Part shown: one piece after another, positions 7,396 to 15,581 of the stretch
How the letters are laid out: each line of letters starts with the position of its first letter
How positions within the stretch are numbered: the stretch's first letter is position 1
Source: Gemmatimonadota bacterium
GTDB taxonomy: Bacteria; Gemmatimonadota; Gemmatimonadetes; Longimicrobiales; Gaopeijiaceae
NCBI GenBank assembly: GCA_018678395.1
Contig: JAHHMJ010000702.1
Coordinates: 1 to 25,025 of the forward strand
Reading direction: 5' to 3'
DNA: 25,025 nucleotides
Translations under genes and position numbers: made by a program
Notes under the pieces: model-generated
What the model saw: only the letters and a program-made list of their open reading frames with translations
The model's database searches: none
What the model was told of the DNA's origin: nothing

Positions 7396-8628
7396 TCAGC
7401 CCGCGGGAGTGAGCGTCTCGAAGGACGGCTCGATGCCCCGGATCTTCAGGATCCGAACGATGGCCTCCCCGATCTTGTTGTTGGGGGTGGACGCCCCCGC
7501 CGTGATCCCGAGGGAGAACGACCCGTCGGGCAGCCACTCGGTTTCGAGGGACTCGGGGTGATCTGCGGCGAGCTCCGGCTTGTGTCGGATCGTGCCGGCA
7601 TCCACGTCGATGCACGCCGCGTCCTCGACGTGGTACGTGGTCGTGTACTGCCGGCACATGTGCGCGAGATGGTTGGTGTTCGAGGAATTGTATCCTCCGA
7701 TGACCACCATGATGTCGGGCGGCGACACCATCATCTCCTTCACCGCGTCCTGCCGCTCCTGCGTCGCGGAGCAGATCGTCCCGAACGAGCGGTAGTGCTC
7801 GTCGACGTGGTCTTCGCCGAAACGCTCGACCATGGCCTGCTTGACCCGTCCCCCGATCGCGAGCGACTCGTTGGCGAGCATCGTGGTCTGGTTGGCGACA
7901 CCGATCTGCTCGAGGTCGCGGTCCGGATCGAATCCCTCGCTCGCCTTGTGGGCGAAGAGGTCGATGAAGGCATCCCGATCGATGTGACCGGGTCGGCGCG
8001 CGATGTAGTCGCACACGATCATCGCCTCGTCCATGTCGCGAACGAGGAGGTACTTCCCGCCTTCGTACTTCAGAGCCTGTGAGGCGGTGGCGCGTGACTC
8101 CTCGTGCTTGTGCTTGCCGTGGATGAGCGCGGTGTACCCGTCTCGGGCATAGCTCTCCACCCGCTTCCACACGTGCAGGACGGACCCGCAGGTCGTATCC
8201 ACGAGGATGCAGCCGATGCCCTTGAGCTCTTCGAAGGCCTGGATCGTGACCCCGAAGGCGGGCAGCAGCACGACGTCGTCGGAGGTGACCCCCGAGAAGT
8301 CGAACTCGCCCTCGACATCCGGATAGATGAACTGGATGCCCATCTCGGTCATCCGCCGATTGACGTGCGGATTGTGGATGATTTCACCGACGAGATAGAT
8401 CGTCCGGTCCGGGAACTTGAGGACCGTCTCGTAGGCGTAGTCCACCGCCCGGTCCACCCCGTAGCAGAAGCCGAACTCCTGCGCGAGGCGAACGGTGACG
8501 TCGCCGAACTCGTCCCGGTACCCGCGCGCGCGGATGCGATGGACGATTTCGGAGTGGTATTCTGCATCGATGAGGGGCTTCACCTCGGACTTGAGTCCGA
8601 ACCCCTTCCGGAAGTAGGTCTGTTCCAT
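7396..8628 (-). CDS. ispH: 4-hydroxy-3-methylbut-2-enyl diphosphate reductase (IspH/LytB), long form
   Basis: A 410-aa enzyme for the last step of the MEP isoprenoid pathway, reducing HMBPP to IPP and DMAPP with a 4Fe-4S cluster. The three cluster cysteines are Cys55 (FCYGVDRAV), Cys147 (DTTCGS) and Cys286 (TICSATQERQDAV). Further family stretches are GEIIHNPHVN, IHGKHKHEE and ITAGASTP near the end. E. coli IspH is about 316 aa. This is the longer type seen in cyanobacteria, plants and several other phyla, with an N-terminal extension (EQTYFRKGFGLKSEV) and an insert around 195-240. The ATG at 8628 was chosen because family similarity begins there; the preceding GGAG is only three bases away. 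It is transcribed divergently from fxsA. Confidence 0.95.
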   Translation of the reverse strand: MEQTYFRKGFGLKSEVKPLIDAEYHSEIVHRIRARGYRDEFGDVTVRLAQEFGFCYGVDRAVDYAYETVLKFPDRTIYLVGEIIHNPHVNRRMTEMGIQFIYPDVEGEFDFSGVTSDDVVLLPAFGVTIQAFEELKGIGCILVDTTCGSVLHVWKRVESYARDGYTALIHGKHKHEESRATASQALKYEGGKYLLVRDMDEAMIVCDYIARRPGHIDRDAFIDLFAHKASEGFDPDRDLEQIGVANQTTMLANESLAIGGRVKQAMVERFGEDHVDEHYRSFGTICSATQERQDAVKEMMVSPPDIMVVIGGYNSSNTNHLAHMCRQYTTTYHVEDAACIDVDAGTIRHKPELAADHPESLETEWLPDGSFSLGITAGASTPNNKIGEAIVRILKIRGIEPSFETLTPAG

Positions 8629-8705
8629 GGCTCCAACGGTACGCGGGAGGAAGATTCCCGAACACCCGGGCGGACCCGGAGTTCCGGGCTCGGGTAGCAC
8701 GGCCC

Positions 8706-9206
8706 ATGTTCGCCCGTCTCGCATTTCTGTTCGTGGTCGTGCCGCTTCTCGAGCTGGCGCTGCTCGTCCAGCTCGGGCAATGGGTCGGGCTGTGGCCGAC
8801 CCTGGCGCTGGTCTTCGCGACCGGCATCGCGGGTGCTTCGCTCGCGCGAGCGCAGGGGCTGAGGACGCTCGCCGCCTTTCAGAGCGAGCTCGCCTCGGGT
8901 CGCCTTCCATCGGGCCCGCTCCAGGACGGGTTGGCGGTCCTCGTCGGTGGCGCACTGCTCCTCACGCCGGGCCTCCTGACCGACGTCTTCGGCTTCTCTC
9001 TGCTCGTCCCGGCGTCCCGCCGGTGGATCGTGCGGCGCATGACGGACCACCTGCGCCGACTCCAGGCAGAGGGCGTCGTGCACGTCGGTGTCATGACACC
9101 CATGGGTCCCGAGTTCCACCCGATCGATCCTCGAGCCGGGGACGACACCGCTGCGCGTGCGGCGGGTCTGGACCCCCGGAACGAGATTCGCACTCCCCCT
9201 GACTGA
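8706..9206 (+). CDS. fxsA: FxsA family membrane protein
   Basis: A 166-aa FxsA-family protein. FxsA in E. coli is an inner-membrane protein whose overproduction relieves phage T7 exclusion by the F plasmid; its normal role is unknown. Family features are the N-terminal hydrophobic segments (LAFLFVVVPLLELALLVQLG and WPTLALVFATGIAGASLARAQG) and a third segment with LTPGLLTDVFGFSLLVP, then a charged cytoplasmic tail. The gene starts 77 bases from the divergent ispH start, and the next gene begins 7 bases after its stop. No strong Shine-Dalgarno precedes the ATG. Confidence 0.9.
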   Translation: MFARLAFLFVVVPLLELALLVQLGQWVGLWPTLALVFATGIAGASLARAQGLRTLAAFQSELASGRLPSGPLQDGLAVLVGGALLLTPGLLTDVFGFSLLVPASRRWIVRRMTDHLRRLQAEGVVHVGVMTPMGPEFHPIDPRAGDDTAARAAGLDPRNEIRTPPD

Positions 9207-9213
9207 CCCGGCC

Positions 9214-10275
9214 ATGGACCGCTCCTTTCTGCGCCGCCTCCTGGATGCCCCCGGACCGTCGGGTTTCGAGGTTCGACCCGCACGGGTGTGGCGGGCCGAA
9301 GCCGAGACGTTCGCCGAATCCGTGGCCGTCGACGTCAACGGCAACTCCACCGCCGCCGTGCGTCGACAGGGCTCTCCGCGTGTGATGATGGCGGGGCACG
9401 TCGACGAGATCGGCCTGCAGGTGACCCACATCGACGAGGAGGGATACCTCTACGTCGACGAGATCGGCGGCTGGGATGCCCAGGTGCTCGTCGGGCAGCG
9501 TGTGAAGATCCTGTCTCGCAACGGGGACATCGTGGGCGTCGTCGGCAAGAAGGCGATCCACCTGATTCAGCCGGACGAACGGTCCAAGGCGTCGCGGACT
9601 CGCGATCTCTGGGTCGACGTCGGCGCACCCGACCGCGATGCCGTGCTGGAGATGGGGCTTCGCGTCGGCGATCCCATGGTCCTGGATCAAGGGATGATCG
9701 AGTTGGCGGGCGACCGCATCGCCAGCCGCGCCATCGACAACCGCATCGGGGCGTTCGTGGTGCTGGAGGCCCTGCGACTGCTCGCCGAGGACCCCGCGGA
9801 AGCCGGGGCCTTCGCCGTGGCCACGGCGCAGGAGGAGATCGGCTATCAGGGTGGCGGTGCCCGGTCCAGCGCGTTCGCGCTGCAGCCCGACGTGGCGCTG
9901 GTGGTCGACGTGACCTTCAGTACCGACGTGCCCGATGTGCCCAAGAAGGAGCTGGGCGAGCACAAGGTCGGTGGCGGGCCGGTCCTGAGCCGGGGTTCGG
10001 CGGCCCACCCGGTCGTCTTCGAACGGCTGGTCGAGGTCGCCGACGCGGAGGGCATACCGTACTCCCTGCAGGCATCTCCGCGCGCGACGCGCACCGACGC
10101 AGACGGGATCCATCTGACCCGGGCCGGTGTGCCTACGGGTCTCGTTTCGGTACCGAACCGCTACATGCACTCGCCGAACGAGGTCGTGTCGATGGGCGAC
10201 CTGGAGCACACGGCCCGGCTTCTCGCCGCGTTCGTGCGCAGTCTCGACCAAGAGACGGACTTCACGCCGCGTTGA
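9214..10275 (+). CDS. M42 family metallopeptidase (glutamyl aminopeptidase/endoglucanase family)
   Basis: A 353-aa M42 peptidase, a family of cytosolic tetrahedral aminopeptidases that trim peptides. The dinuclear metal site is complete: His62 (GHVDEIG), Asp175 (RAIDNRIG), Glu208 with the general base Glu207 (TAQEEIG), Asp232 (VVDVTF) and His319 (RYMHSPNE). Asp64 matches the usual HxD pair. The substrate region GVPTGLVSVPNRYMHSP is typical. I chose the ATG at 9214, 7 bases after the fxsA stop, because the family begins at this point; an earlier in-frame ATG at 9157 lies inside fxsA. The length fits the family (about 350 aa). The ligands do not decide residue specificity. Confidence 0.93.
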   Translation: MDRSFLRRLLDAPGPSGFEVRPARVWRAEAETFAESVAVDVNGNSTAAVRRQGSPRVMMAGHVDEIGLQVTHIDEEGYLYVDEIGGWDAQVLVGQRVKILSRNGDIVGVVGKKAIHLIQPDERSKASRTRDLWVDVGAPDRDAVLEMGLRVGDPMVLDQGMIELAGDRIASRAIDNRIGAFVVLEALRLLAEDPAEAGAFAVATAQEEIGYQGGGARSSAFALQPDVALVVDVTFSTDVPDVPKKELGEHKVGGGPVLSRGSAAHPVVFERLVEVADAEGIPYSLQASPRATRTDADGIHLTRAGVPTGLVSVPNRYMHSPNEVVSMGDLEHTARLLAAFVRSLDQETDFTPR

Positions 10276-10382
10276 CGAATCTTCGCCTCGACCCTACGCT
10301 TGTAGGCTGCCGAAGTGACTTCGCTCAACCATCGGCCGGCTTCGTGCCGGCCCTTCAGGGACCATCAGGGGAAACGACGTTT
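10276..10382 (+). other. Intergenic stretch with three small inverted repeats
   Basis: Between the M42 and GAF genes are CCTAC-GCTT-GTAGG (10293-10306), CGAAG-TGA-CTTCG (10311-10323) and GGCCGGC-TTCGT-GCCGGCC (10334-10352). The last is a stable 7-bp stem with a UUCG-like loop. They could form a terminator for the upstream genes or a structured leader for the GAF gene. An AGGGGA lies about 11 bases before the GAF start. Confidence 0.45.
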
Positions 10383-10853
10383 ATGCTGGATGCCAACGAA
10401 CTGATCATGGACCTTCAGCAGATGCGCGACGAGGGGCATCTCTCGGACGCCCTCATGCGCCAGGCCGTGCGGCGGATTGCGAAGGCCGATCCCCGTTTCG
10501 ACTGGGTCGGTGTCTACCTCCTCGACGAGGCGGAGAACGAGCTCTGGCTGCACAACTACGTGGGGTCGCCGACGGAGCACGCCAAGATCCCCGTGGGGAC
10601 CGGAATCTGCGGAATGGCGGTCGCCGAGAAGGGCAACATCATCGTCGCCGACGTGTCCGAGGTCGAGAACTATCTGGCCTGCGACCCCGACGTGCAGTCC
10701 GAGATGGTCGTGCTGATCCGGGCCGGTGACGAGATCTTCGGCCAGATCGACCTCGATTCGTCGGACAAGGACGCCTTCACCGACGAGGACGAGGCCGCCG
10801 TGGCCGTGGTCGCCGAGAAGCTCGCCGAGCAGCTCGCCGCCGAGCGCCGCTGA
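10383..10853 (+). CDS. GAF domain protein, free methionine-(R)-sulfoxide reductase-like
   Basis: A 156-aa single GAF domain resembling fRMsr (MsrC/YebR), which reduces free methionine-R-sulfoxide. Family features are WVGVYLL (41-47), IPVGTGICGMAVAE (69-82), the catalytic-type ACD at Cys100, SEMVVLI and GQIDLDSSDKDAFTDEDE. Cys76 matches E. coli Cys94, and Cys100 matches the catalytic Cys118. The position matching Cys84 is His66. The known enzyme uses Cys84 as a resolving residue, so catalysis here would have to use Cys76, or the protein may be a sensor rather than a reductase. The length fits the family. It is preceded by a hairpin-rich gap and followed 11 bases later by the MBL-fold gene. Confidence 0.8.
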   Translation: MLDANELIMDLQQMRDEGHLSDALMRQAVRRIAKADPRFDWVGVYLLDEAENELWLHNYVGSPTEHAKIPVGTGICGMAVAEKGNIIVADVSEVENYLACDPDVQSEMVVLIRAGDEIFGQIDLDSSDKDAFTDEDEAAVAVVAEKLAEQLAAERR

Positions 10854-10864
10854 CGCGAATCGCG

Positions 10865-11626
10865 ATGGCGGCTCCGTTGCGGAGGCTCCGGGCGGACAAC
10901 CCCGGGCCCTTCACCTTCGACGGGACCGTCTCCTACATCCTGGGTCACTCCGACCGAGTGATCCTGGATCCGGGCCCGAACGTGGACGACCACGTTCGGG
11001 CCCTCGTTCGTGGGGTCGCCGGGGCCGCGCGTGTGCGGATCGTCCTGACTCATGGCCACCCCGATCACGCGGGTGGGGTCGATGCGCTCGTCCGGGCGCT
11101 GGAGGAAGCCGGTTCGGCGCCCTCGGACATCGTCGGTGCCGGGCACCCGGACGCGCGGCCTCTCTCCGCCGACGAGGCGGTGGTCTTCGACGCCGGGCGG
11201 CTGGTCGCGGTCCCGACGCCGGGCCACACGCGCGATCACCTGGCGTGGTGGTGGCCGGAGAGGGGGGGGCTTTTCACGGGTGACCACGTGCTCGGCCACG
11301 GGGACACCACGTGGGTGGCCGAATATCCGGGGTGCGTCGCCGACTACCTCGCCTCGCTCGAGCGCGTCCGGCGTCTCGAACCGCTCGTCGTCCACCCGGG
11401 ACACGGCCCCGACCTCGACGACCCTCCTGAGGCCTTCGACCGTTTCGAGGCGCATCGACGCCAGCGAATCGAGCAGGTACGAGCCTGCCGCCGTCGCGAG
11501 CCGGGCATCGCGGGGGACGCGCTGTACCGCAGGGTCTACGGCGACCGGGTCCCCGCGGGGCTCGAAGGAGCGGCCCGCCGGTCGCTCGCGGCGGTCGCGG
11601 AGTACGTGGACACCGTGCCCGAGTAG
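10865..11626 (+). CDS. MBL-fold metallo-hydrolase, LACTB2-like
   Basis: A 253-aa metallo-beta-lactamase-fold hydrolase. The zinc motif THGHPDH gives His63, His65, Asp67 and His68. Further ligands are His121 (PGHTRDH), Asp140 (FTGDHVLG) and a His in VVHPGHGPDL near 177-180. The C-terminal segment (about residues 195-253, RRQRIEQVRACRR through AAVAEYVD) fits the small winged-helix domain of the LACTB2 group, whose human member is an endoribonuclease. Bacterial members act on diverse substrates, including RNA and thioesters, so the activity is open. It begins 11 bases after the GAF gene and ends 33 bases before the glycolate oxidase fusion. No clear Shine-Dalgarno precedes the ATG. Confidence 0.88.
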   Translation: MAAPLRRLRADNPGPFTFDGTVSYILGHSDRVILDPGPNVDDHVRALVRGVAGAARVRIVLTHGHPDHAGGVDALVRALEEAGSAPSDIVGAGHPDARPLSADEAVVFDAGRLVAVPTPGHTRDHLAWWWPERGGLFTGDHVLGHGDTTWVAEYPGCVADYLASLERVRRLEPLVVHPGHGPDLDDPPEAFDRFEAHRRQRIEQVRACRRREPGIAGDALYRRVYGDRVPAGLEGAARRSLAAVAEYVDTVPE

Positions 11627-11659
11627 ATCGCGACGCTGCGAGGGCGTATCCTCGTTCGT

Positions 11660-14206
11660 GTGACCCGCTCCGCGCCCTCGCCCGAATCCGCCCGCGCCGG
11701 CGACGCACGCCCGCCGGCCGTGCCACCCGCTGCGCTCGTCCGGGATCTGCGAGGGCGCCTGGGGCGAGAGGCCGTTCTCACGGACCCGGATCGGCTGCTG
11801 GTCTACGAAGCCGACGGCCTGCCGCACTACCGGAGGCGCCCCGCCGCGGTCGTACTGCCACGAGACACCGAGGAGACGGCCTGGGCCGTGGAACGCCTGC
11901 ACGGCGCGGGGATTCCGATCGTACCGCGCGGCGCCGGCACGGGCCTGTCCGGAGGGGCAATCGCCGCGCCGGGCGCCGTGCTGGTCGGGACGGCCCGGAT
12001 GCGCAGCATCGTGTCGCTCGACCCCGCGAATCGCCGCGCTCGGGTTCAGGCGGGCGTCCTCAATGCGGATCTGTCCACGGCGGCGGAACCGTACGGTCTG
12101 CACTACGCGCCGGATCCATCGTCGCAGACCGCCTGTACGCTGGGCGGCAACGTGGCCGAGAACTCCGGTGGGCCGCATTGCCTGAAGTACGGCGTTACCA
12201 GCCGCTACGTCACGGGGCTGACCGTGGTGGGGGCCGACGGACGGGTCGTCCGCCTGGGAGGCTGCACGACCGCCGCTCCCGACTGGGTGGGACTCTTCGT
12301 CGGGTCGGAGGGATGCTTCGGGATCGCGACGGAGATCGAGGTCCGGCTCGTGCCACGGACGCCGGGCGTGCGGACGCTGCTCGCGGTGTTTTCGCGGTTG
12401 GAGGACGCGGGTGCCGCGGTGTCGGCGATCATCGCGGCGGGTCTCCTGCCGGCGGCTCTGGAGATCCTCGATCGCGCCACCATCCGGGCCGTCGAGGAGA
12501 GCGTCTTCGCCGCCGGGTATCCGAAGGATGCGGGGGCCGTGCTCGTCGTCGAGTTCGACGGGCTCGAGGAGGAGCTGGACGAGGATGCGGAGCGCGCGGA
12601 TGCGCTCTGTCGAACCCACGGCGCGTCCCGGGTCGAGCGGGCTCGCGAAGCAGCCGATCGGGCCCGCCTGTGGAAGGGCCGCAAGAAGGCGTTCGGCGCC
12701 CTGGGGCGTCTGGCACCCGACATGGTCGTGCAGGATGCGACGGTTCCCCGCTCTCGACTTCCCGAGGTTCTGTCCCGGATCGACGAAATCGCGGATCGGC
12801 ATCGACTGCTCATCGCCAACGTCTTCCACGCAGGCGATGGGAATCTCCATCCGAATCTCCTCTTCGATCGCAGGGACCCGGACCAGCTCCAGCGGGTCGA
12901 ATCGGCTTCACGTGAGATCATGGCCGTCTGCGTCGATGCGGGTGGAACCATCACCGGTGAACACGGCGTCGGGCTGGACAAGCGCCGCTACATGACGTTG
13001 GTGCACGGTCCCGAGGAGTTGCGGGCGCAGGAGGGAGTGCGCGGGGTCTTCGATCCCCGGCGACTCTGGAATCCCGGTAAAGTCCTGCCGGAGCGCGGCG
13101 GCGACGCGGCGGAGCCGACCGTGCCGCCCGAGGACGTAGCCGCCCTCGCACGGCTGCTGCGCAAGGCGTCGGACGAGGGTCGACGGCTGTCGCCGGCTCG
13201 ACGACTCGATCCCGAGGCGGCCCGCATCGACCTGACGACTCTCTCCGGCATCGAGCACTACGAGCCGGCCGACCTCACGTTGACCGCGGGCGCCGGGACC
13301 TCGCTCGAGTCGATCTCCGCTCGCACGGCCGCGGCCGGGCAATGGTTGCCGATCGACGGTCCAGGGCTGGACGAAGCCACGCTGGGGGCGGTCGCAGCCG
13401 CAGGCGTGCACGGAACGCTCTGGTCGGGCTTCGGGGCCATGCGGGACCTCGTTCTGGGTCTGACCGTGGTGACCGGCGACGGTCGAGTGCTCCGACTCGG
13501 CGGCCGGGTGGTCAAGAACGTCGCAGGCTTCGACCTGGTTCGGCTGATGATCGGCAGCCGCGGCGCGCTGGGCGTGATCGCGTCCGTGACGGTCCGCCTC
13601 TATCCGAGACCGGCGGCGGAAAGATGGTGGATGATGCGCGCGAGCCGCCCGGAAGACCTGTTGGACGTCGTCGAGGCGGTGCGCGGGGCGGTGGTCGATC
13701 CGAGTGCGATGGAGTTGGGGTGGGACGCGTCCGGCGCGACCCTCCTGGTCCGAAGTCTCGGATCGGAGGAGCGGGTCACCGCGTTCTCGAACGAGATCGT
13801 CTCCATCGGCGGTCTCACGCCGGTCGATGCCGCGGCCATCGCCTCGACCCGGCGCGAGGCCCGGCGGGCACTGGAGGCCATCCGTCGGCCGGTTCGCTTC
13901 GCAGACGGTCCCGCCGAACTCGGCTCGCTGATCGATCGCGCTCGCCGCTGGTGCGATCGTGAGGAACGACCGTTCGCCGGGTGGGCGATCGTGGACCGGG
14001 CGGAGCTGGGCCTGGCGGTCGAGCGGGACCCCGCGCCAGACGTCGGAAGCTCACACTCCTCGGGCCGCGTCCCATGGAGCGGCGAGATCAAGCGGTTCTT
14101 CGACCCCTCCGGAGTGCTGCCGTGCGGTCCATTCGGTGCTGCAGACACCGGCGATAGCCCTTCGGTGAGCGCGACACCGGTGAAGATGGGGCCCGTTCAT
14201 GAATGA
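11660..14206 (+). CDS. Glycolate oxidase GlcD-GlcE fusion (FAD-linked oxidase)
   Basis: An 848-aa protein joining two subunits that are separate in E. coli (GlcD 499 aa, GlcE 350 aa). The GlcD part spans about residues 1-476. It has a PCMH-type FAD domain (VPRGAGTGLSGGAIA, CTLGGNVAENSGGP, GSEGCFGI) and the cap with NVFHAGDGNLHP, GEHGVGLDKR and WNPGKVLP. A linker follows. The GlcE part spans about 530-848 with a second FAD domain (ADLTLTAGAGTSLE, GGRVVKNVAGFDLVRLMIG, SRGALGVI) and a short C-terminus ending near FFDPSGVLP. The enzyme oxidises glycolate or another 2-hydroxyacid such as D-lactate and passes electrons to GlcF and the quinone pool. The GTG start follows the MBL gene by 33 bases without a clear Shine-Dalgarno. 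Its end overlaps glcF by 8 bases. Confidence 0.93.
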   Translation: MTRSAPSPESARAGDARPPAVPPAALVRDLRGRLGREAVLTDPDRLLVYEADGLPHYRRRPAAVVLPRDTEETAWAVERLHGAGIPIVPRGAGTGLSGGAIAAPGAVLVGTARMRSIVSLDPANRRARVQAGVLNADLSTAAEPYGLHYAPDPSSQTACTLGGNVAENSGGPHCLKYGVTSRYVTGLTVVGADGRVVRLGGCTTAAPDWVGLFVGSEGCFGIATEIEVRLVPRTPGVRTLLAVFSRLEDAGAAVSAIIAAGLLPAALEILDRATIRAVEESVFAAGYPKDAGAVLVVEFDGLEEELDEDAERADALCRTHGASRVERAREAADRARLWKGRKKAFGALGRLAPDMVVQDATVPRSRLPEVLSRIDEIADRHRLLIANVFHAGDGNLHPNLLFDRRDPDQLQRVESASREIMAVCVDAGGTITGEHGVGLDKRRYMTLVHGPEELRAQEGVRGVFDPRRLWNPGKVLPERGGDAAEPTVPPEDVAALARLLRKASDEGRRLSPARRLDPEAARIDLTTLSGIEHYEPADLTLTAGAGTSLESISARTAAAGQWLPIDGPGLDEATLGAVAAAGVHGTLWSGFGAMRDLVLGLTVVTGDGRVLRLGGRVVKNVAGFDLVRLMIGSRGALGVIASVTVRLYPRPAAERWWMMRASRPEDLLDVVEAVRGAVVDPSAMELGWDASGATLLVRSLGSEERVTAFSNEIVSIGGLTPVDAAAIASTRREARRALEAIRRPVRFADGPAELGSLIDRARRWCDREERPFAGWAIVDRAELGLAVERDPAPDVGSSHSSGRVPWSGEIKRFFDPSGVLPCGPFGAADTGDSPSVSATPVKMGPVHE

Positions 14207-14255
14207 CGATTCATCTTCAAGGCAGTTAGCAAACAGTTATTCGCTAAGCCTTCGA
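14196..14255 (+). promoter_or_regulatory. AT-rich patch with dyads at the glcF start
   Basis: By count 24 of these 60 bases are G or C, against about 70% nearby. The patch holds ATGAAT-GACG-ATTCAT (14199-14214), which includes the glcF start codon. It also holds TTAGC (14226-14230) with GCTAA (14243-14247). It may favour unstructured initiation or act as an RNA or protein control site; neither is shown. Confidence 0.35.
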
Positions 14256-15551
14256 GAGTGCGTGCACTGCGGCTTCTGCCTTCCCGCGTGCCCCACGTAC
14301 ACCCGTCTCGGTGACGAGGCGGACTCACCCCGTGGCCGACTCCATCTCATGCAGGCCGTCGCCGAGGGCCGCCTGGATGCCGGTTCGAACGCATTTCAGA
14401 CGCACCTCGACCGCTGTCTGGGGTGCCGGGCATGTGAGCCGGTGTGTCCGGCGGGCGTGCCCTACGGATCCCTGCTCGAGCAGGCCCGGTCCGTGGCCCG
14501 AACGGCCCGACCGACCCCGCCGTTGACGAGATCGCTGTTGCGGGTGTTCGCCTCCCGCTCGGGGACCCGCTGGGCGCTCGCTGGCGGCCGACTCCTCCGA
14601 GCCTCGGGGATCGCTGGACTGCTCGCTCGTTGGTTCCCCCGCGCCGGACAGGCCGGGGTCGTCCAGCGAGGTATGGCGATGCTGGCGGGGTCGCGCGCAT
14701 GGCGTCCCGAGCGGCTCGGCTCGCCGGGGTCTACCGAAGACACCGGGTCGAGCGAGCCGCCCGCCCGTCTTCCCGCCCCGAGTCCACCCCGTGAAATGGG
14801 CGCTGGAGACCCGGTGGCCTTGTTGCGAGGCTGCGTGCAAACCGGGCTCTTCCAGAGAGTGCAGGCCGCGACCGCCGCCATTCTCGAGGTCAACGGCTGC
14901 ACGGTGCGGGAGTGCGCCGGGCAGGGGTGTTGTGGGGCGCTTCACGCCCATGCGGGCGATCTGGAGGGAGCGCGTCGCCTCGCGCGGCGAAACATCGAGG
15001 CCTTCGAAGCGGAGCCCGGAACGCCCGTCGTGGTCGATGCGGCGGGCTGCAGCGCGGCCATGAGGGACTACGGGCACTGGCTGGCGAGGGAACCGGGCTG
15101 GGCGCGTCGTGCCGACGGGCTCGCGGCCCGCGTGGTCGACGTGACCGCGTTCCTCGCCGCGCGGGACGTCCGCCGAGGCGCACCGCTCGAGGGTCGCGTT
15201 GCGCTACACCCGCCCTGCCACCTGCACCACGCGCAGGATCTCGGCGACGCACCCCGGCGGGTTCTGGAGGCCGCCGTGCCGGGATTGGAGTTGGCCCGGG
15301 CCGAGCGGGCCACGGAATGCTGCGGCGGTGCGGGCATCTACGGCCTCACCCAACCCCTCCTCGCCGATCGCATCGGAGCCGACAAGGCGTCAGCGCTCGT
15401 CGAGACGGACGCGACGTGCGTCGCCACGGGAAACCCGGGCTGCATGATGCAGATCGCCGCTCAGTTCTCCCGGATCGATGCCGACATCGATGTCGCCCAC
15501 CCGGTCGAGTTGATGTACGAGAGCTATCGCCGCGCCGGACTCGTGCGCTGA
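14199..15551 (+). CDS. glcF: Glycolate oxidase iron-sulfur subunit GlcF
   Basis: A 450-aa electron-transfer subunit. Two 4Fe-4S ferredoxin motifs are complete: Cys21, 24, 27, 31 (CVHCGFCLPACP) and Cys73, 76, 79, 83 (CLGCRACEPVCP). Two CCG (heterodisulfide-reductase-type) domains follow: GCVQTG with AGQGCCGALHAHAGD, and PPCHLHHAQDLG with ECCGGAGIYGL. A low-complexity Pro/Ser segment lies around residue 185-200. The start overlaps the fusion gene by 8 bases, implying translational coupling and stable stoichiometry with the GlcD-GlcE polypeptide. The first 20 codons are unusually AT-rich (about 40% GC). The enzyme could serve glycolate or lactate oxidation. Confidence 0.93.
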   Translation: MNDDSSSRQLANSYSLSLRECVHCGFCLPACPTYTRLGDEADSPRGRLHLMQAVAEGRLDAGSNAFQTHLDRCLGCRACEPVCPAGVPYGSLLEQARSVARTARPTPPLTRSLLRVFASRSGTRWALAGGRLLRASGIAGLLARWFPRAGQAGVVQRGMAMLAGSRAWRPERLGSPGSTEDTGSSEPPARLPAPSPPREMGAGDPVALLRGCVQTGLFQRVQAATAAILEVNGCTVRECAGQGCCGALHAHAGDLEGARRLARRNIEAFEAEPGTPVVVDAAGCSAAMRDYGHWLAREPGWARRADGLAARVVDVTAFLAARDVRRGAPLEGRVALHPPCHLHHAQDLGDAPRRVLEAAVPGLELARAERATECCGGAGIYGLTQPLLADRIGADKASALVETDATCVATGNPGCMMQIAAQFSRIDADIDVAHPVELMYESYRRAGLVR

Positions 15552-15581
15552 CCCTGGCGGCGACGCGCGTGAGCGGGCCCT

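Noticed and set aside
10670..12850. A 726-codon open frame on the minus strand
   Set aside because: It covers the GAF, MBL-fold and GlcD coding regions, which have clear family motifs on the plus strand. Its own translation has no recognisable motif and is a by-product of high GC.
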